In this document: positions 36,226 to 48,100 of the stretch, one piece after another | Numbering within the stretch: position 1 is the first letter of the stretch | Layout: every line of letters starts with the position of its first letter | Assembly: GCF_014066305.1 (NCBI RefSeq) | Contig: NW_023501063.1 | Location: 186,001-250,000 of the forward strand | Direction: 5' to 3' | Length of the DNA: 64,000 nucleotides | DNA from: Letharia columbiana | Lineage: Eukaryota > Ascomycota > Lecanoromycetes > Lecanorales > Parmeliaceae | Made by a program: the position numbers and the translations under genes | Notes under the pieces: generated by a model | Databases searched by the model: none | The model's input: the letters and a program-made list of their open reading frames with translations, nothing else | What the model was told of the DNA's origin: nothing

Positions 36226-38835
36226 ATGGAGACCCCAATCTGCGTCCTAGACGCCAAGACACTCGTCGACCACATTCAAGACCTCAAAAAGTGGATCTAC
36301 GACGGTCGACTACGCCTCGTCGTGCCATCATGCAGTGGGTCAACATCCAGCGCAACAATCTTCAGCCTTACTAAGTCACTCTAGCAATCGAACAAGTCGA
36401 GCAGCTCTACCAAAAGTCCGTAGAGCCAAAGCCGACAACACAAGAAGCCCCTCGACCTCGGACCTCGGGCAAGCCACCCAAGAAGGAACACCCCGCCTTC
36501 GACATCAATCCTCGTGTGGCGCGGGAATATCTTGGAAGGCTGAAACATAGGAAAGACCAAGACGCTGGTTCAGAACAGCGACTGTTCTTTCAGGAAACCG
36601 AGAACCATGAAGCTGTTTGTTTCCAACAGCCAAACGAACATTACACGCCATGGAAAGATCTCGATGTAGAAGAAGACAAACCGGAGGCTATTGAGGGCCC
36701 TCCTACATCATGGGCAGAAGCGCTACGAAGGAAGCAAAACTTAGCCAATGGAGTATCGGAGAAGTCGGTGTCAAAAGGTGGATAGAGTCTAGATCCAGAA
36801 TTGATACATTGCTAATTGTCCTTTCCCAGCGCCTACGAAACCAAAGCTGGTAGCTAGAACCGCTGGGAGCGAGACATCCCCATGGAAGGTCAAGAAGGAC
36901 GCTCCAAAGATATCGGCAAAGGATGTTCCAGGAGGGTTGCGCCCATTGATGAGCTGTGCCCTTTGGCGCCTGCACGAGAGCATCGAACGCAATGATGCCA
37001 ATCAGCTGTTCCTCCTGAGCGACCAGACTGAGACATGTTCTGTTGCTCAGAAGCTCAACATCATTGCTCGTCCGCCCAAAGAAGTTGCCGCTACAATCGC
37101 ATGCAAGACGAGCAGGACTGATCTCGAAACCTTTGGGGACCTTGAGCAAGAATTTGGCGTACAGCAGAAGAGTGCTACCCTTGCCACCAAAGATGCCGAA
37201 GAGACTAGTGGAGAGAATGGCGTTTCAGAGAATGCAAATGAAGATCTGTCTAAAGATGAGGATGCCATGGACAACTCGGTCTCCAGCGAAGGGACCGCAA
37301 ACACTGATGCCAGCAGCATCGTGCATGAGCAGGACCTTGAGAAGCAGAGTCTCGAGCGGGGTGAGAAGAAGTCCTTGGTAGATGGCGATCGTCGTGAGGA
37401 CAAGGTCAGAGAGCAGGACCTATTGGTGGAGACAGCCCCCACGTTGACAGCAGAACATCTCTCAAATAAGCCTGCCAAGAGCGTCGAATCTATCAAGACC
37501 CTCGTAGACAGCATCATCCAGCAGGATCTCGAGAAGCACCTAGGCCAATCAGGTACTGGCATCAACCTCGACGGTGTCGAAAGCCAAACCAACCTAGCCA
37601 ACCAGCCGGCCCCGGAACCCTCTGTAATGCGCTCGCCGCCAGAGAGTCCCTTGCCTCAACCTCAGAGTGTGGGACCGTTTCAGCGCGTCCAGGAAGTCCA
37701 GACCATTAGTGACACTTCTCCGTTAAAGCTCACTACTACCCACTCGACGTCAATATTGGAAGCCGCACAAGAGCCGGAAGATAGCGATGAAGAGGTAGTT
37801 GTCTTCATACCCCAGCCGAAGCGCCTCTCTGCCCAACAGAAACCTCCCCAGCAAAGTTCACGACCTTCGACACCAAAGGAACAATCTCAGCAGAAGCCTG
37901 CCGGGCAGAGTCCACAGAAATCGTTGGTCAAACCTCAACCGAAAGGGAAAGCAGCGAGACACAGTCCAAATCCATCAACTGTTGGCCAGGCTCATCAGCA
38001 ACCTGTCAATTCTCCTACAGTCATTGACCCGGATGCTTTTGGGCGAGACTTTCGCGTCAGTCTCAATCCAAGCCCTCGACCTCCACACAATCCCAATGGC
38101 CATTCTAATCATCGAAACCGAGCCCATATCCAAAACACTCAAACAGGCCAGGTACCTCGCAATTTACCTCGGCAGCCTGCCCGTACGAGCCCACCGCATA
38201 ATGCTCCCCAAGAGAGTTCACGACGTCTAACTCCTATTCATGGGCCGGCACTGAAAGATGCTCCAAATCATCGACGTCAAGCATCACGTACAAGTCCTCG
38301 AAGAGCCCCAGCTCCCAAGGCTGAAGAAGTGATGCTTACAGTTGTTGAGTCTGGAACTCCCACGGCAGCAGGACTCTCGAAGTCACACTTTCCTGAGTCT
38401 CGAATAACAGAGCCTACGGACCTTGTTCCTCAGACCATCTTTTCAACAGCACAGTTCGAAACCAACGAATTTCAGCCTGGTGTCTATGAACCCACAGACT
38501 GTGTGCCCAGGTCTGCCTTGCCAAACGCCCAATTGAAGCCCAATGGCCCCCAACCCAGAGTCTATGAGGCGAGTGAGTTCGTGTCCAGACCGCCAAGGCC
38601 AGTGCGAGAGTCCAAGCCCCGAGCACCAAGGCCCAAAGTCTTCGAGGCCGCTGAATTTGTGCCAAGGGACTTCGTGCCTAGGACGACCATGCCTCGAACT
38701 CAGCCCAAACAGTCTTCGCCAGAGCCTGAATCTATCGAGCCAAGACCGTCCATCAACGATGTGGACTACGTGTTGAAGTCGGGATCAACCAGAGCATCGG
38801 CACGTGGCAGAGGACGACTGTGGACACCTTCGTAA
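36226..38835 (+). CDS. Large disordered protein with split PIN-like nuclease domain
   Basis: Exons 36,226-36,334; 36,385-36,777; 36,830-38,835 give 835 aa. The N terminus 'METPICVLDAKTLVDHI' has the strand-Asp of PIN nucleases (D9). 'RLRLVVPSCTIEQVEQLYQ' follows, with a conserved-looking Glu. A ~130-residue charged insert precedes 'CALWRLHESI' and 'LFLLSDQTETCSVAQKLNI', where the Asp fits the third PIN acidic position. This arrangement suggests a PIN-like endoribonuclease fold, but the assignment rests on motif reading. The remainder (~250-835) is disordered, rich in Ser/Pro/Gln/Glu, with three tandem 26-residue repeats (about 699-776) that begin VPx/VSR and end VYEPTDC / VYEASEF / VFEAAEF. 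The extreme C terminus 'RASARGRGRLW' is RGR-type, possibly RNA-binding. Both introns have clear CTAA branch sites. Confidence 0.75.
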
Positions 38836-39678
38836 AGGGTGATGATCCTTGGAAACAACATCACGTCATCGATGGTATTGAACAAACACCGATGAACGCA
38901 TTAGGTGAAGCTATGCCGCGAATATTACGACCAGCAAGCGGGAAATGCACCAAAACGACAGCCCATACGATGGAGCAGGTGAAGAGGCAGTAAGGCGGAG
39001 ACCAGTAAAAAAAATTGAATACATGCAACACAGTTTCGCCAGAATGAATATGCAATACGAGGAAAAAGTTGATAAGGTGGAAGTGGCAGTATCCGGGGAC
39101 GTTAGATTGTCAATCAATGCTTTTATGCGGTGTTTTCTGCGGTATGTTGTCTTTAGGTGCTCACGTCGGTATGCAGATTAGGTCCAGAATCAAAAGTCTT
39201 GCTTTGAATCGTACCTGGCCAATTTCGTGCTCCATAAACCCTTATCCATACCTGTTGTTGAACATGAGAGACCTTGCGACCTGTCAGTTGAACGCTAGCC
39301 TATGACGTACTATCGGCTTCGTGTTTAAAGTACTTTTCAGCATCGTGCCCGCAGGGCATGGTGGCAGAAAGTGACAGTTCGAAGGGAGAGGGGTATAGCG
39401 TCCTCAAGATTCTGGCATATTGAATTGATGCCTTTGCACGATTTTGAGGAATAGAAATGAAGCCGCTAGTGGCATGTCAACGGTGAAGGGTAGAGTACAT
39501 TGGGTATCTCATCTCGGAGAGTGAAGAGTAGCAGGAGCAGAACACCTAGGTACAAAACATGACATCAAAAGGGTATCTCCAAAGCAAAGGTAGCACCGTT
39601 TATCCTCTGGAACACCATCACTATGCGAATTCCTCCCCCTGCCTTATATCCACCAATCCACCCACACACTTCCTTCCC
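38836..39678. other. Intergenic between convergent genes
   Basis: About 840 bp, normal composition. Only short unsupported ORFs. A short palindromic run 'GTGCCCGCAGGGCATG' near 39,347 is the only structure noticed. Confidence 0.5.
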
Positions 39679-42150
39679 TCAAGCCTGCGATTGCCCTGCC
39701 CCAAAGATCGAAAACGCCTGCAGATAATGCCCGAGATTTTGCATGCTACCCCTATTTCCAGGGACATTTCCAGGTATGTCGGACTTGGTATCAGGAGGTC
39801 TCATGGCGTTCAGTATTCTAGATGGGCTCGATGGACGAGAAAAGTCTTCTTCTTCAGAAGGCGGTTGCAGAGGTGGACCTTCTCGTGATGGCGAGTCGTG
39901 CTGGTAAGGTTCGTCGTCAGGGGATGAGCTATCAAGGCTGTCGTCTATGCCATCGAGAGAGATTTCGCCATCGCTACGGCGCTCATTGAGGTTGGGCTTG
40001 CCGTCGAGGTTTCCTTCTCCGTCAAGAAGGTCCGTTGCTGCTGCATCAATGCCATAATCCTCGGTCTTCTCGGAGACGTCCAAGATGTCCATTGCTGTAG
40101 CCCCGTCAAGCTCATCTGACGCCATGAGGTCGCCAATCTCTGCAAAGGGCGTTTGCACGTCCGTGGAAGGCCCCCACTTCGAATAATCAGGCGTCTCTAA
40201 TCCACCATCTAGACTTCCTAGACTTCGCTCGAATGGATTGCCGCCGGTCCATGAACTCGGGCTTAATAATCCCTGACCTTGTCCGAACATCGCCTCTTCA
40301 GTGTCGTCGGGCGTTAAAACTCGAGCACCAAGATTTTCAGGTGTTGGGGCTCGGGCCTGGTATTCGAGCGCTGTTTTGCCGGAGGCTATGAGGGATTCGG
40401 TTTGCGCGAGACAGCGTTTTATTGATTGGTTGAGTATTTGGCCGTCGAGGAGGAGGGCGCGTTGGGCGGCGAGGTCAAGTTCGGGCCGCTTGGGGTCTTG
40501 AAAGCGAGTGCGGCCTGCTCGGGATGTGGGGGAAGAAGGGCGCGAGCTGGCGCCGGAGGGGGGAGAGATGTCGGATAAGGTGTCTTCATGGTCATTTTCT
40601 CCGTTGTCAGAGTCTAGTGGCGACGTCTCACCGGCTGAATCATCAGCGCTTTCGGACAAGAAAGACATCTTCCCAGAGGCAGATTTTGACGCAGGCGCCA
40701 CCGACAGGCGTCCAGAACGGCTGAGCCGGCGGTAACGACGCAGCTCGGCGTTCTGCTTGCGCATCTCGCGCTCAAGGGCGCGGTTGATAGCCAAGAGAGA
40801 TGAGTTGCTGATTTCGAGATCGAGGACCTTTCGTTCACGGCGAGCCTTGGCAGCTAGCTCGTTCATCTGGTCAATCTTGCTCTGGCCAACAGCTGAGGGT
40901 CTCGTTGGGCTCTGTGGTTGCGCTGGGAGCTGAGTCGAAGGGAGTTCTTGGACGGCAGCTGGAGGATTCACACTGTGTGGTAGTGCGCCATTCGACCCGA
41001 CGATAGAAGTAGTTCTAGTCCGTTCAGCTGCTACTGGACTCATGTTCGAAAGGACTACGCTTGATCTTCGACGCGGGCTTGGCCCAGCTGACTGTGCGCT
41101 GGAGGACCTTGAATGTGAACTGACACGAGCTTCTCTGGGTGATTGTCTGGGTGAATTGGTGCTAGCTCTCCGCGCAATGTTCGTAATGCCAGAAGTTGTC
41201 TCTGATGGCTTGATCTCAGTGCCACCGTTTGAGACCAACCGAGTATGGCGTCGAGGCGAAGGCTTGTTGACAGAAGACTTGCGAGGCAGAAATTCCTCTT
41301 TGAGTGGCGAAGCCGCCCTTGGAGGGCTTGAGGCCGTGTGCGCGCTGTAGATGGTCTGAAGTGGTGGCCTGTGAGAGGAGACACCGTTGGAAAGCCGAGG
41401 AGGCGGTTTTGAATCATTGGAGGGATCATTGGCGTAGAAAAACTTAGGCTTTTGCTCGTCGAGGGTAGGGCTGTTGCTCATAGATGAATCCCTTCCATTT
41501 GAGATGTTCCCGTCCTTGGACTGCCCGTATCCTGGCAATGGCCCTTTTGACAATGATCTACCCGCTGTAGGCTTTGATGGCATACTCGCTTTGACGTCGT
41601 TCGCATACACAAACATTGGCGAGCTCTCTGGGCTAGTCGTCCTCGTTGCTGAACCTTTTCGCTCCAACAGAGGTGGCCGGGGCGAGATCGAGGACCCCAA
41701 CCCATCGCTGATCACACTTGATGCTCTTGACCTCCGCCCAGAAGTTGAAATCCTTAGCCCCAGCCCACTTGTAGCCCGCGAACCCTCTGGGGTTTTCTCA
41801 CGCCTCTCGATGGAAGAGACCGGTCTTGTAGTGCTGGGGGTCCCACTTGAAGTTCTATTCGGCGTTGATGACGCGCTTTCAACTCTTGCCTTTCTGGAAC
41901 CTGACCGAGGTGTTATGTTGGAGCTCAAGAAAGCCTTGACTGGTGTTGCGACATCTTCGGGCGAGTGTCCGTTCTCGACGCCTAGTTCATCCATTCGAGC
42001 CTCTCTTCGACGGGTAGAGGACCCATTGGAGGCCAAAGATGCTGCGATCCTTGTTGTACCATTGTCAATTCCCGCCCACCTGGGTGATTGTGTGGTGGTG
42101 TTCGCTATGGGCCCGCGGTTGACGATGCCATTCTGCTTCTCGGAGCTCAT
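39679..42150 (-). CDS. Ser/Pro-rich protein with central coiled coil, function unknown
   Basis: Single exon, 823 aa from ATG 42,150 ('MSSEKQNGIVNRGP'). Upstream in-frame ATG 42,207 would add 19 residues; I prefer the inner one because the extra residues look like untranslated leader. The N-terminal half is low-complexity Ser/Pro/Arg with many SP/TP sites. Residues ~430-490 form a clear coiled coil ('QMNELAAKARRERKVLDLE', 'LERE..KQNAELRRYRRL'). A second helical segment ('LLLDGQILNQSIKRCLAQ') follows, then an acidic Asp/Glu/Leu-rich C-terminal third. The organisation resembles fungal cytoskeletal or polarity-associated proteins with phosphorylated linkers, but no family can be named. The long antisense ORF at 41,474-42,187 is a codon-bias shadow. 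Confidence 0.8.
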   Translation of the reverse strand: MSSEKQNGIVNRGPIANTTTQSPRWAGIDNGTTRIAASLASNGSSTRRREARMDELGVENGHSPEDVATPVKAFLSSNITPRSGSRKARVESASSTPNRTSSGTPSTTRPVSSIERREKTPEGSRATSGLGLRISTSGRRSRASSVISDGLGSSISPRPPLLERKGSATRTTSPESSPMFVYANDVKASMPSKPTAGRSLSKGPLPGYGQSKDGNISNGRDSSMSNSPTLDEQKPKFFYANDPSNDSKPPPRLSNGVSSHRPPLQTIYSAHTASSPPRAASPLKEEFLPRKSSVNKPSPRRHTRLVSNGGTEIKPSETTSGITNIARRASTNSPRQSPREARVSSHSRSSSAQSAGPSPRRRSSVVLSNMSPVAAERTRTTSIVGSNGALPHSVNPPAAVQELPSTQLPAQPQSPTRPSAVGQSKIDQMNELAAKARRERKVLDLEISNSSLLAINRALEREMRKQNAELRRYRRLSRSGRLSVAPASKSASGKMSFLSESADDSAGETSPLDSDNGENDHEDTLSDISPPSGASSRPSSPTSRAGRTRFQDPKRPELDLAAQRALLLDGQILNQSIKRCLAQTESLIASGKTALEYQARAPTPENLGARVLTPDDTEEAMFGQGQGLLSPSSWTGGNPFERSLGSLDGGLETPDYSKWGPSTDVQTPFAEIGDLMASDELDGATAMDILDVSEKTEDYGIDAAATDLLDGEGNLDGKPNLNERRSDGEISLDGIDDSLDSSSPDDEPYQHDSPSREGPPLQPPSEEEDFSRPSSPSRILNAMRPPDTKSDIPGNVPGNRGSMQNLGHYLQAFSIFGAGQSQA

Positions 42151-42803
42151 CGCTGCTGCGCCATGTCGTGTAGGGGTCGTGGAGTAGCTTTGTGGGGAGC
42201 AGACCATCTCATTTTTGGTGGCGGTTCTGCACAAAATCGCCTTAGACCAAGATATTCGATGAGATCATGAAGCAGCTATTAACGATGCATTTGCCTTATG
42301 GTGGTGTCACCAGTGGTATCGACGGCGCGCAGAGCTGCGGGAACCAACCCTAGCAACAGACTAAAGACTAGCGCGCTACAAAATACGTAGGTAGAGTACG
42401 GTAGTGCTTTCTCGGTTCGTTACGGCATCTTTCAGAAGCTATAAGGTAGGTTTTCTTTATATTATACCTGTATTTATCCGATCTTCTTGACATACATACA
42501 GGTAGTGACAATTTTTAATATAGACGGTGGCCTCTACAAATCAGACTCTTCTTTTTCCATATCTTGGCTCCTGTATCAGGTTTCGTTGCTTCAACCTGAA
42601 AAGACTGTCAATACTCTTAGCAAAAAGGGCTACCCTGAACCATCAATATATTCCATTCTTTGATTTGATTATACCACATTTCGCTCATTCAGCCCAACCA
42701 CAACCCGGATTCAAACTCGCAAACAGCCGTGTCTGCTGACGGCCACAATGTTTGCTCTCCATGGGATTCAGAGCCTTCGGTTCGCTCGTTGAGGTCCAGG
42801 AAA
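42151..42803. other. Intergenic, nothing recognisable
   Basis: About 650 bp. No supported gene. It contains the 5' region of the 823-aa gene and the 3' flank of the transcription-factor pseudogene. Confidence 0.45.
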
Positions 42804-44690
42804 TCACGCGCACTTCCAGAACTCGTTCCCTTCCACGAACAAGAAATCTATACTTCTAATGTCAAAATTTATTGGTCGCTCCTCATCCTTCGTAATCTCC
42901 GCCAGCTGTAAAGGTTCTTTCAATTCGGATGGCTTCATTTTGGAGAAGGTAGTCGACTCTAACAATTTCGCACGCTCGTACCAAGCCTTTACTCGTTCGG
43001 TAATCACTTTGAACTTGTGAAAAGAGTCGTGATGTTCTGCATGCGCCGACGTGACGCTGATGCTGCCAACGTGTGCACCCAAAGCGTCCAAGTAATAGGG
43101 CACCTTACAAGCTTGCCATAAGCGAAACGGTTCAGGACCTGGATTGGTGCAGAACGCGAGCTTAATTAGGACGAGACTGGCGTGGGCGACTGAACCTTTC
43201 TCCAACATTGAGTCTTGCTCGATTATGTCTCGAGATAGCTGGAGATATCTGTCTAGGAAGGATTTTGTGGTTTCGAGGCAGCCTGTTAGGAGATTCATTC
43301 GGGCGCCAGAATGTTTGTTTAGGTTGATGTCTGAACTTGTTGATGGGCTCTTGTCTGGGGAGACATGCAGGGAGACTTGGTGCAGATGAATACAAGTACT
43401 GTCGTACGCTAGCAGAATTGACGGTATACAGACCCCGTCTCGTGGGAATAAACCTCGCAAGTATTGCAATCGAGACTTGAAAGCCTTGACTAACAGGTCT
43501 GCTCATTCCGATCCAATCCATGGCCTTTCATCGTTCATTGGATCATCCCCAAAGACAAGTGCCATTTCCTCGGCGAGTCTCTGCAATTCGACGAAATGGA
43601 TGAGTTGATTATCTGATGGCGTTCCACTCCCAGTGGCTAGTGACCGGCAACACTCCCCAACCTGATCATTGTACCTCATAATGACAGGCTTTCTGTTTAC
43701 CATGGAGAGGCAAGATGACAGACAAGACATTCCTACAAACGCTCTTTTCACTTCCGCGGCAGACTGTCCAGGTTTTCGGAGATCCAACTCAATGGTCACA
43801 GCTACAGCTATCTGGACAAGCATGTTGATCTGTCCGCCCTGTAGCTTGAAGTGAAAATGGTGCCAAGCCAGGTAGATCAACAATCCCTAAAGCAGGTCTA
43901 GATCTTTTGCTCCTTGGACTATCACCTTAGTGCTAATAATTATCTTAGGGTCAGCTCTCCTTTCTCATCACACAAACTCGAGTAACGAAACAAGTCTAGG
44001 GAGCACGGCGATAGGAAAACCCTTGCCGCCCCCTCAAAACGGCTCACTACTCATATCCAACCCATGAATGGGAAAGGTCTACTCGGCAATGTTCATACCT
44101 GAGGACTTCTCGAAACTCTTGTTCAAGAGATTCCTGCAACTTGAACTGCTTCCTCGAAGCAATTGTGAGGACGGACAGTAGCAGAAAAGGCCTTTCACGT
44201 CGAAATGAATCCATAGTAAATTTTGGTAGTAACACGAAAGGAAAACTTGCATAGTCCGTTTGGAACGTTTTTATGAGCTCTTCGGCATCCTGGAATGACA
44301 TCTGCTCGACCTGTGGAGACTTCGGAATTAGCACCGCTTCGGATCAAGAATACTAGTTATGAGACAGATCCACAAGAGCATCATACCACACATCCTGCAG
44401 TACCAAATAGGAAACAGTCGCTTCGATGTACGTACTGGAGGGTTTGTTGCCTTGAGGTGTTGGACAAATATCGATTGGGTATCCTAAACCTGAGTCTACA
44501 GGCGAGGACGCCTACTTGCTCGAGGACTTGTGGTGCCGGGTTGTTCTGCGGCATCAAACCCGTCTGAAGCAGAGAATAGATATCATCAATCCTTTTCTCT
44601 ACTTTTGAGATTTGTCTAGATCGCCAGGATAGGACAAATTAGCAAACTCTGCAATCAACCAAAAAAAGGTCGTCAGGGGGGAAAGCAATC
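42804..44690 (-). pseudogene. Fungal-specific transcription factor, N-terminally truncated with in-frame stops
   Basis: Pieces in order on the minus strand match the middle and C-terminal part of Zn2Cys6 regulators. A linker with 'ISKVEKRIDDIYSLLQ' (~44,600) is followed by 'VLIPKSPQVEQMSFQDAEELI' through 'FVLLPKFTMDSFRRERPFLL' (44,334-44,099). An intron (44,098-43,933) leads to 'DLDLL-stop-GLLIYLAWHHFHF' and the fungal_trans-like region to 42,804. Stops lie in frame at 44,344-44,346 (TGA), 43,887-43,889 (TAG, where family members have Gln) and 43,503-43,505 (TGA). All three could be C-to-T changes (CAG to TAG, CGA to TGA). No Zn2Cys6 cluster is found before the linker. The gene is therefore both truncated and point-mutated, and lies within 3 kb of the RIP-affected block. 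Confidence 0.8.
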
Positions 44691-44861
44691 ATCTCTAGTC
44701 TCGTATGAGTCCTTTTTCAACATCGCGCCGAGAGTATGAACCCATATCGAGATGCTCTTGTAAAGATGCAATGATATGGTTTATCGCACAATTGAGAATG
44801 GTCCAAGATCAGTCACTTCCACCACTATGGCTCCATTCCTTGTGCTCAGAGATCCAGAGAT

Positions 44862-45182
44862 TTGATAGGCATTGCTGTAGAGAATGAAGAGGTCAGCTAC
44901 GATCCTTGTGTCTCGTATCACAAACACACTGGAGAGCGCATCCTTGGGCCGAAACCAATCTTCACAGATGACTCAAAACTTGGCGAGAGAGCGAACATCC
45001 CGCAAAGTATATATAGACATCACCGGCCCGAATTCCACCAGTTGTTGTTGGCCCAAGCACGCAAAGTTGGCATTGAGGTCGAGTATGGCCAGCGTGTGAT
45101 CGAGTATCTCGAGGATGCGGCAGCCAGAAAAGGCGGTGTCGTCGTTCAGGGCGGGAGCAAGCTTGAAGCCGACCTTGTGGTT
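44862..45182 (+). pseudogene. FAD-dependent monooxygenase (salicylate hydroxylase-like), N-terminal fragment
   Basis: The open frame reads 'IGIAVENEEVSYDPCVSYHK', 'GPKPIFTDDSKLGERANIP', then 'YRHHRPEFHQLLLAQARKVG' and 'GIEVEYGQRVIEYLEDAAA', ending 'LEADLVV'. This is the class A flavoprotein monooxygenase region from the beta-sheet substrate segment through the R-x-x-x-H/L-x-x-L/V-L helix. It stops just before the expected A-A-D-G motif. After 45,182 the sequence becomes AT-rich. The dinucleotide-binding GxGxxG motif is not found upstream, so the 5' end is also missing or decayed. The C-terminal counterpart is at 55,041-55,340. Confidence 0.8.
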
Positions 45183-48100
45183 AAATTTTATTATAAAGTG
45201 GGAAATTATTTAATAAAAAAAAAAATTTAAAAAATAATAATATTACTTTTTAGAAGATTAATATTTATCTAATATTAAAATATTTTTATCTTAAAGTCGT
45301 TTAACTTATAATATAAAAAAGATCTCTTTACGCTAGTCGCTAGTATTAATATATATAATAATTTTTTAAATTTTAATATAATTAATAATATAATAATTAG
45401 AATAATAATAAGAAATATTATATCTTTATTAGAGTTATTAATAGATTAATTATATTTATTTAAACTTAATTCTTATCTTCTTTATTATTCTTAGCTTCTT
45501 TAAAATTTCTTATTTATTAAAATAACTCTAATATTATCTAGAAGTTCTTTTAAGATTAATTAAATAATATACGCTATATAGAAAATATATTATAAATAAT
45601 TTAAGAACTTAAATTCTTTAATATTAAGCGAGTTATTTATTATAAAAATAAGAAAGATAAATAATTAAATTATTAAAGAGTATATTATTATTACTAGCGT
45701 TATTAGTTATAAATTTAAATATATAAAATTAAATCTTATATTTTATAAGAATTAAATTAATAATACTTATAAGTTTCTAATTAATATATTTATCTTCGAT
45801 ATACTTAAAGTCTATAAGAATCTTATATTATTATTAATTAATATTAATAAAAAAGATTAGAATTATTATAAATAATTAATAATTATAAAATAATTAATAA
45901 TTTAGAATTAGAGAGACTTTAATATTATCGACTAATAAATTCTTTAATAATCTTATCTCTAGCTCTATAGCTTTTCTTATTAATTAATTCTTTATAATAA
46001 ATATTAACTTTAATTATATATTAAGAGTTAAGATAATATAAGAGTTATAATATCTTAGAATTATTAGTAATTATAAATAAAATATTAATATTTATAATTT
46101 AGCGATAAAATTATTTTAAGAAGTCTTCGCGTATAAGCTTTCGATCTTCTAGTATTATAAGAGAATTTTAATATTATCTTTTCTAGAGTAAATAGTAAAT
46201 TAGATATTCTATTTATCGTTTTATTTATTAATAATTTATATTATCTAATTTAGAAATATATCTAATTTTTATAATTATTAATTAGATTCGTTTATTATAA
46301 ACTACTTAAATTAGATTTCTTAATATATCTCTTAAACTTAATATATACTATTATATCGCTTATTTTATAATCTATAAATAAATAAATTAGAATCTTATTA
46401 TAGTAATAATAAATAATATATAGCTCCTTCAAAATCGACGAGCGTATATTCGTTAAATTATATTTATTTCTAGAATTTTCTAATTTCTAAGTCTTAATAA
46501 ATAGGTTAATAATCGCTATTAGATTTAAACTAATTCTATATAATCTATACTATCTTTATTTATTACTATATTTATTATTTTTTATTATTAATATTAAAAA
46601 GAAAGTAAGATTTATTACTATCTTTATATCGAAATATATTTATTAATATCTTATATTAAGTATCGTTAATTAAGAAAGTTAAGTTTACGCTAAATAAAGA
46701 TCTAATTAATATCTTAAGATTAAGATATTTAAAGAGAAATTAAAAGAGATATATAAATAAATAAAATATTAGAAATAAAATAAGATTAATATTTAATATA
46801 TAAATTCTATCTTCTCGCTATAATAGAAACTTATATCGCTTTAATAACTTATATCGCTTTAATAATATATCGCTATATTATTCTTAATATTTTAAATTAA
46901 AGATTAATTCTTTCTAATTAGCGTTATAATTAGTAATTATATATTTAAAAGTATATAATAACGCTAATATAGAATTAATATTTAATTTTATTAATTTAAA
47001 ACTCTAATTAGTCTAGCTATTAACGCTTTTCTACTTAATATAATATATACTTTATTTACTTTAATATTAATACTTATTTATTATTATATTATTTTAATTA
47101 TTAGAATTAAAAATTATATTTATTTAATTAATATTCTAATCGCTAATTATATTAATAAAAGCGTATATTAATATCTTAAAATTATTAAATTTATTTTATT
47201 AGATATTAATATAGAATTAAAATCTAATTTAAACGCTTTAATAATTTAATTAGCTAAACTAATTATTATCTAAATCTTCTATATATAAAAATTAAATCTT
47301 TTATCGCGCTAAGATTATTTTTAAATATTAATATCTTTCTTATTAATATAACTCTCTCTTATTTAAGTAATATTATAATATCTTTTACTTAAGCGTTAAA
47401 ATATTAAAATATTATATTCTTCGCTTTTAATTAAACGATATTATCTTTAAGTTAATATCTTTAATCTTATAAAAATAATAATTAATTCGTTATAGACGAA
47501 GGCGAAAAAGAAATAATATCTTCTTCTATCTTTATAATAGAAGAAGAGAAGAAAGTAAGTAAATTAATTATAAGCTATACGCGACTTAATATCTAAGAAT
47601 AATAAATTAATAAAGTTATAATATTAAAATAAAGAGCTCTTCTTTATAATTAATAAATATAAGATTAAATAGAAATTAATTAAATTAATAAGATTATCTT
47701 TAATAGATATATCGCGTATATAAAGAATATCGAAATATATAAAATATATATAAAATATAAGAGGGCGTATATATATAGCTATAAATATCTAAAGTATATT
47801 TAAAATATAGAAAGAAGCGCTTATATATAGCTCTACGATATATATTAATAAAAAAGAAATTAATCTCTTTTTCTAATTAGCTTTCTAATTAATATTTAAA
47901 CTTAATCTATCTTTAAATAATATTTTATTCTAATAAGATTTTAATTATATAATATTAGTTAGCTCAATAATAAATATTTAATATTATTCTTTTCTAATTT
48001 ACTCTCTTCTTTCTTAAAAATTCTTTTTATTATTATAATATTTATATTATAATATACTTATTTATTATAATACTATCTATATCTAAAGAAAATAAAATTA

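Noticed and set aside
37047..37601. 184-codon minus-strand ORF inside the PIN-like gene
   Set aside because: Antisense shadow of the Glu/Asp/Ser-rich region of the plus-strand gene.
41474..42187. 237-codon plus-strand ORF
   Set aside because: Antisense shadow of the 823-aa Ser-rich protein; its leucine/valine/glutamate-rich sequence is what Ser/Arg codons give on the other strand.
45183..45230. Continuation of the monooxygenase ORF as 'KFYYKVGNYLIKKKI'
   Set aside because: This is translation of AT-rich filler after the breakpoint; family sequence stops at 45,182.
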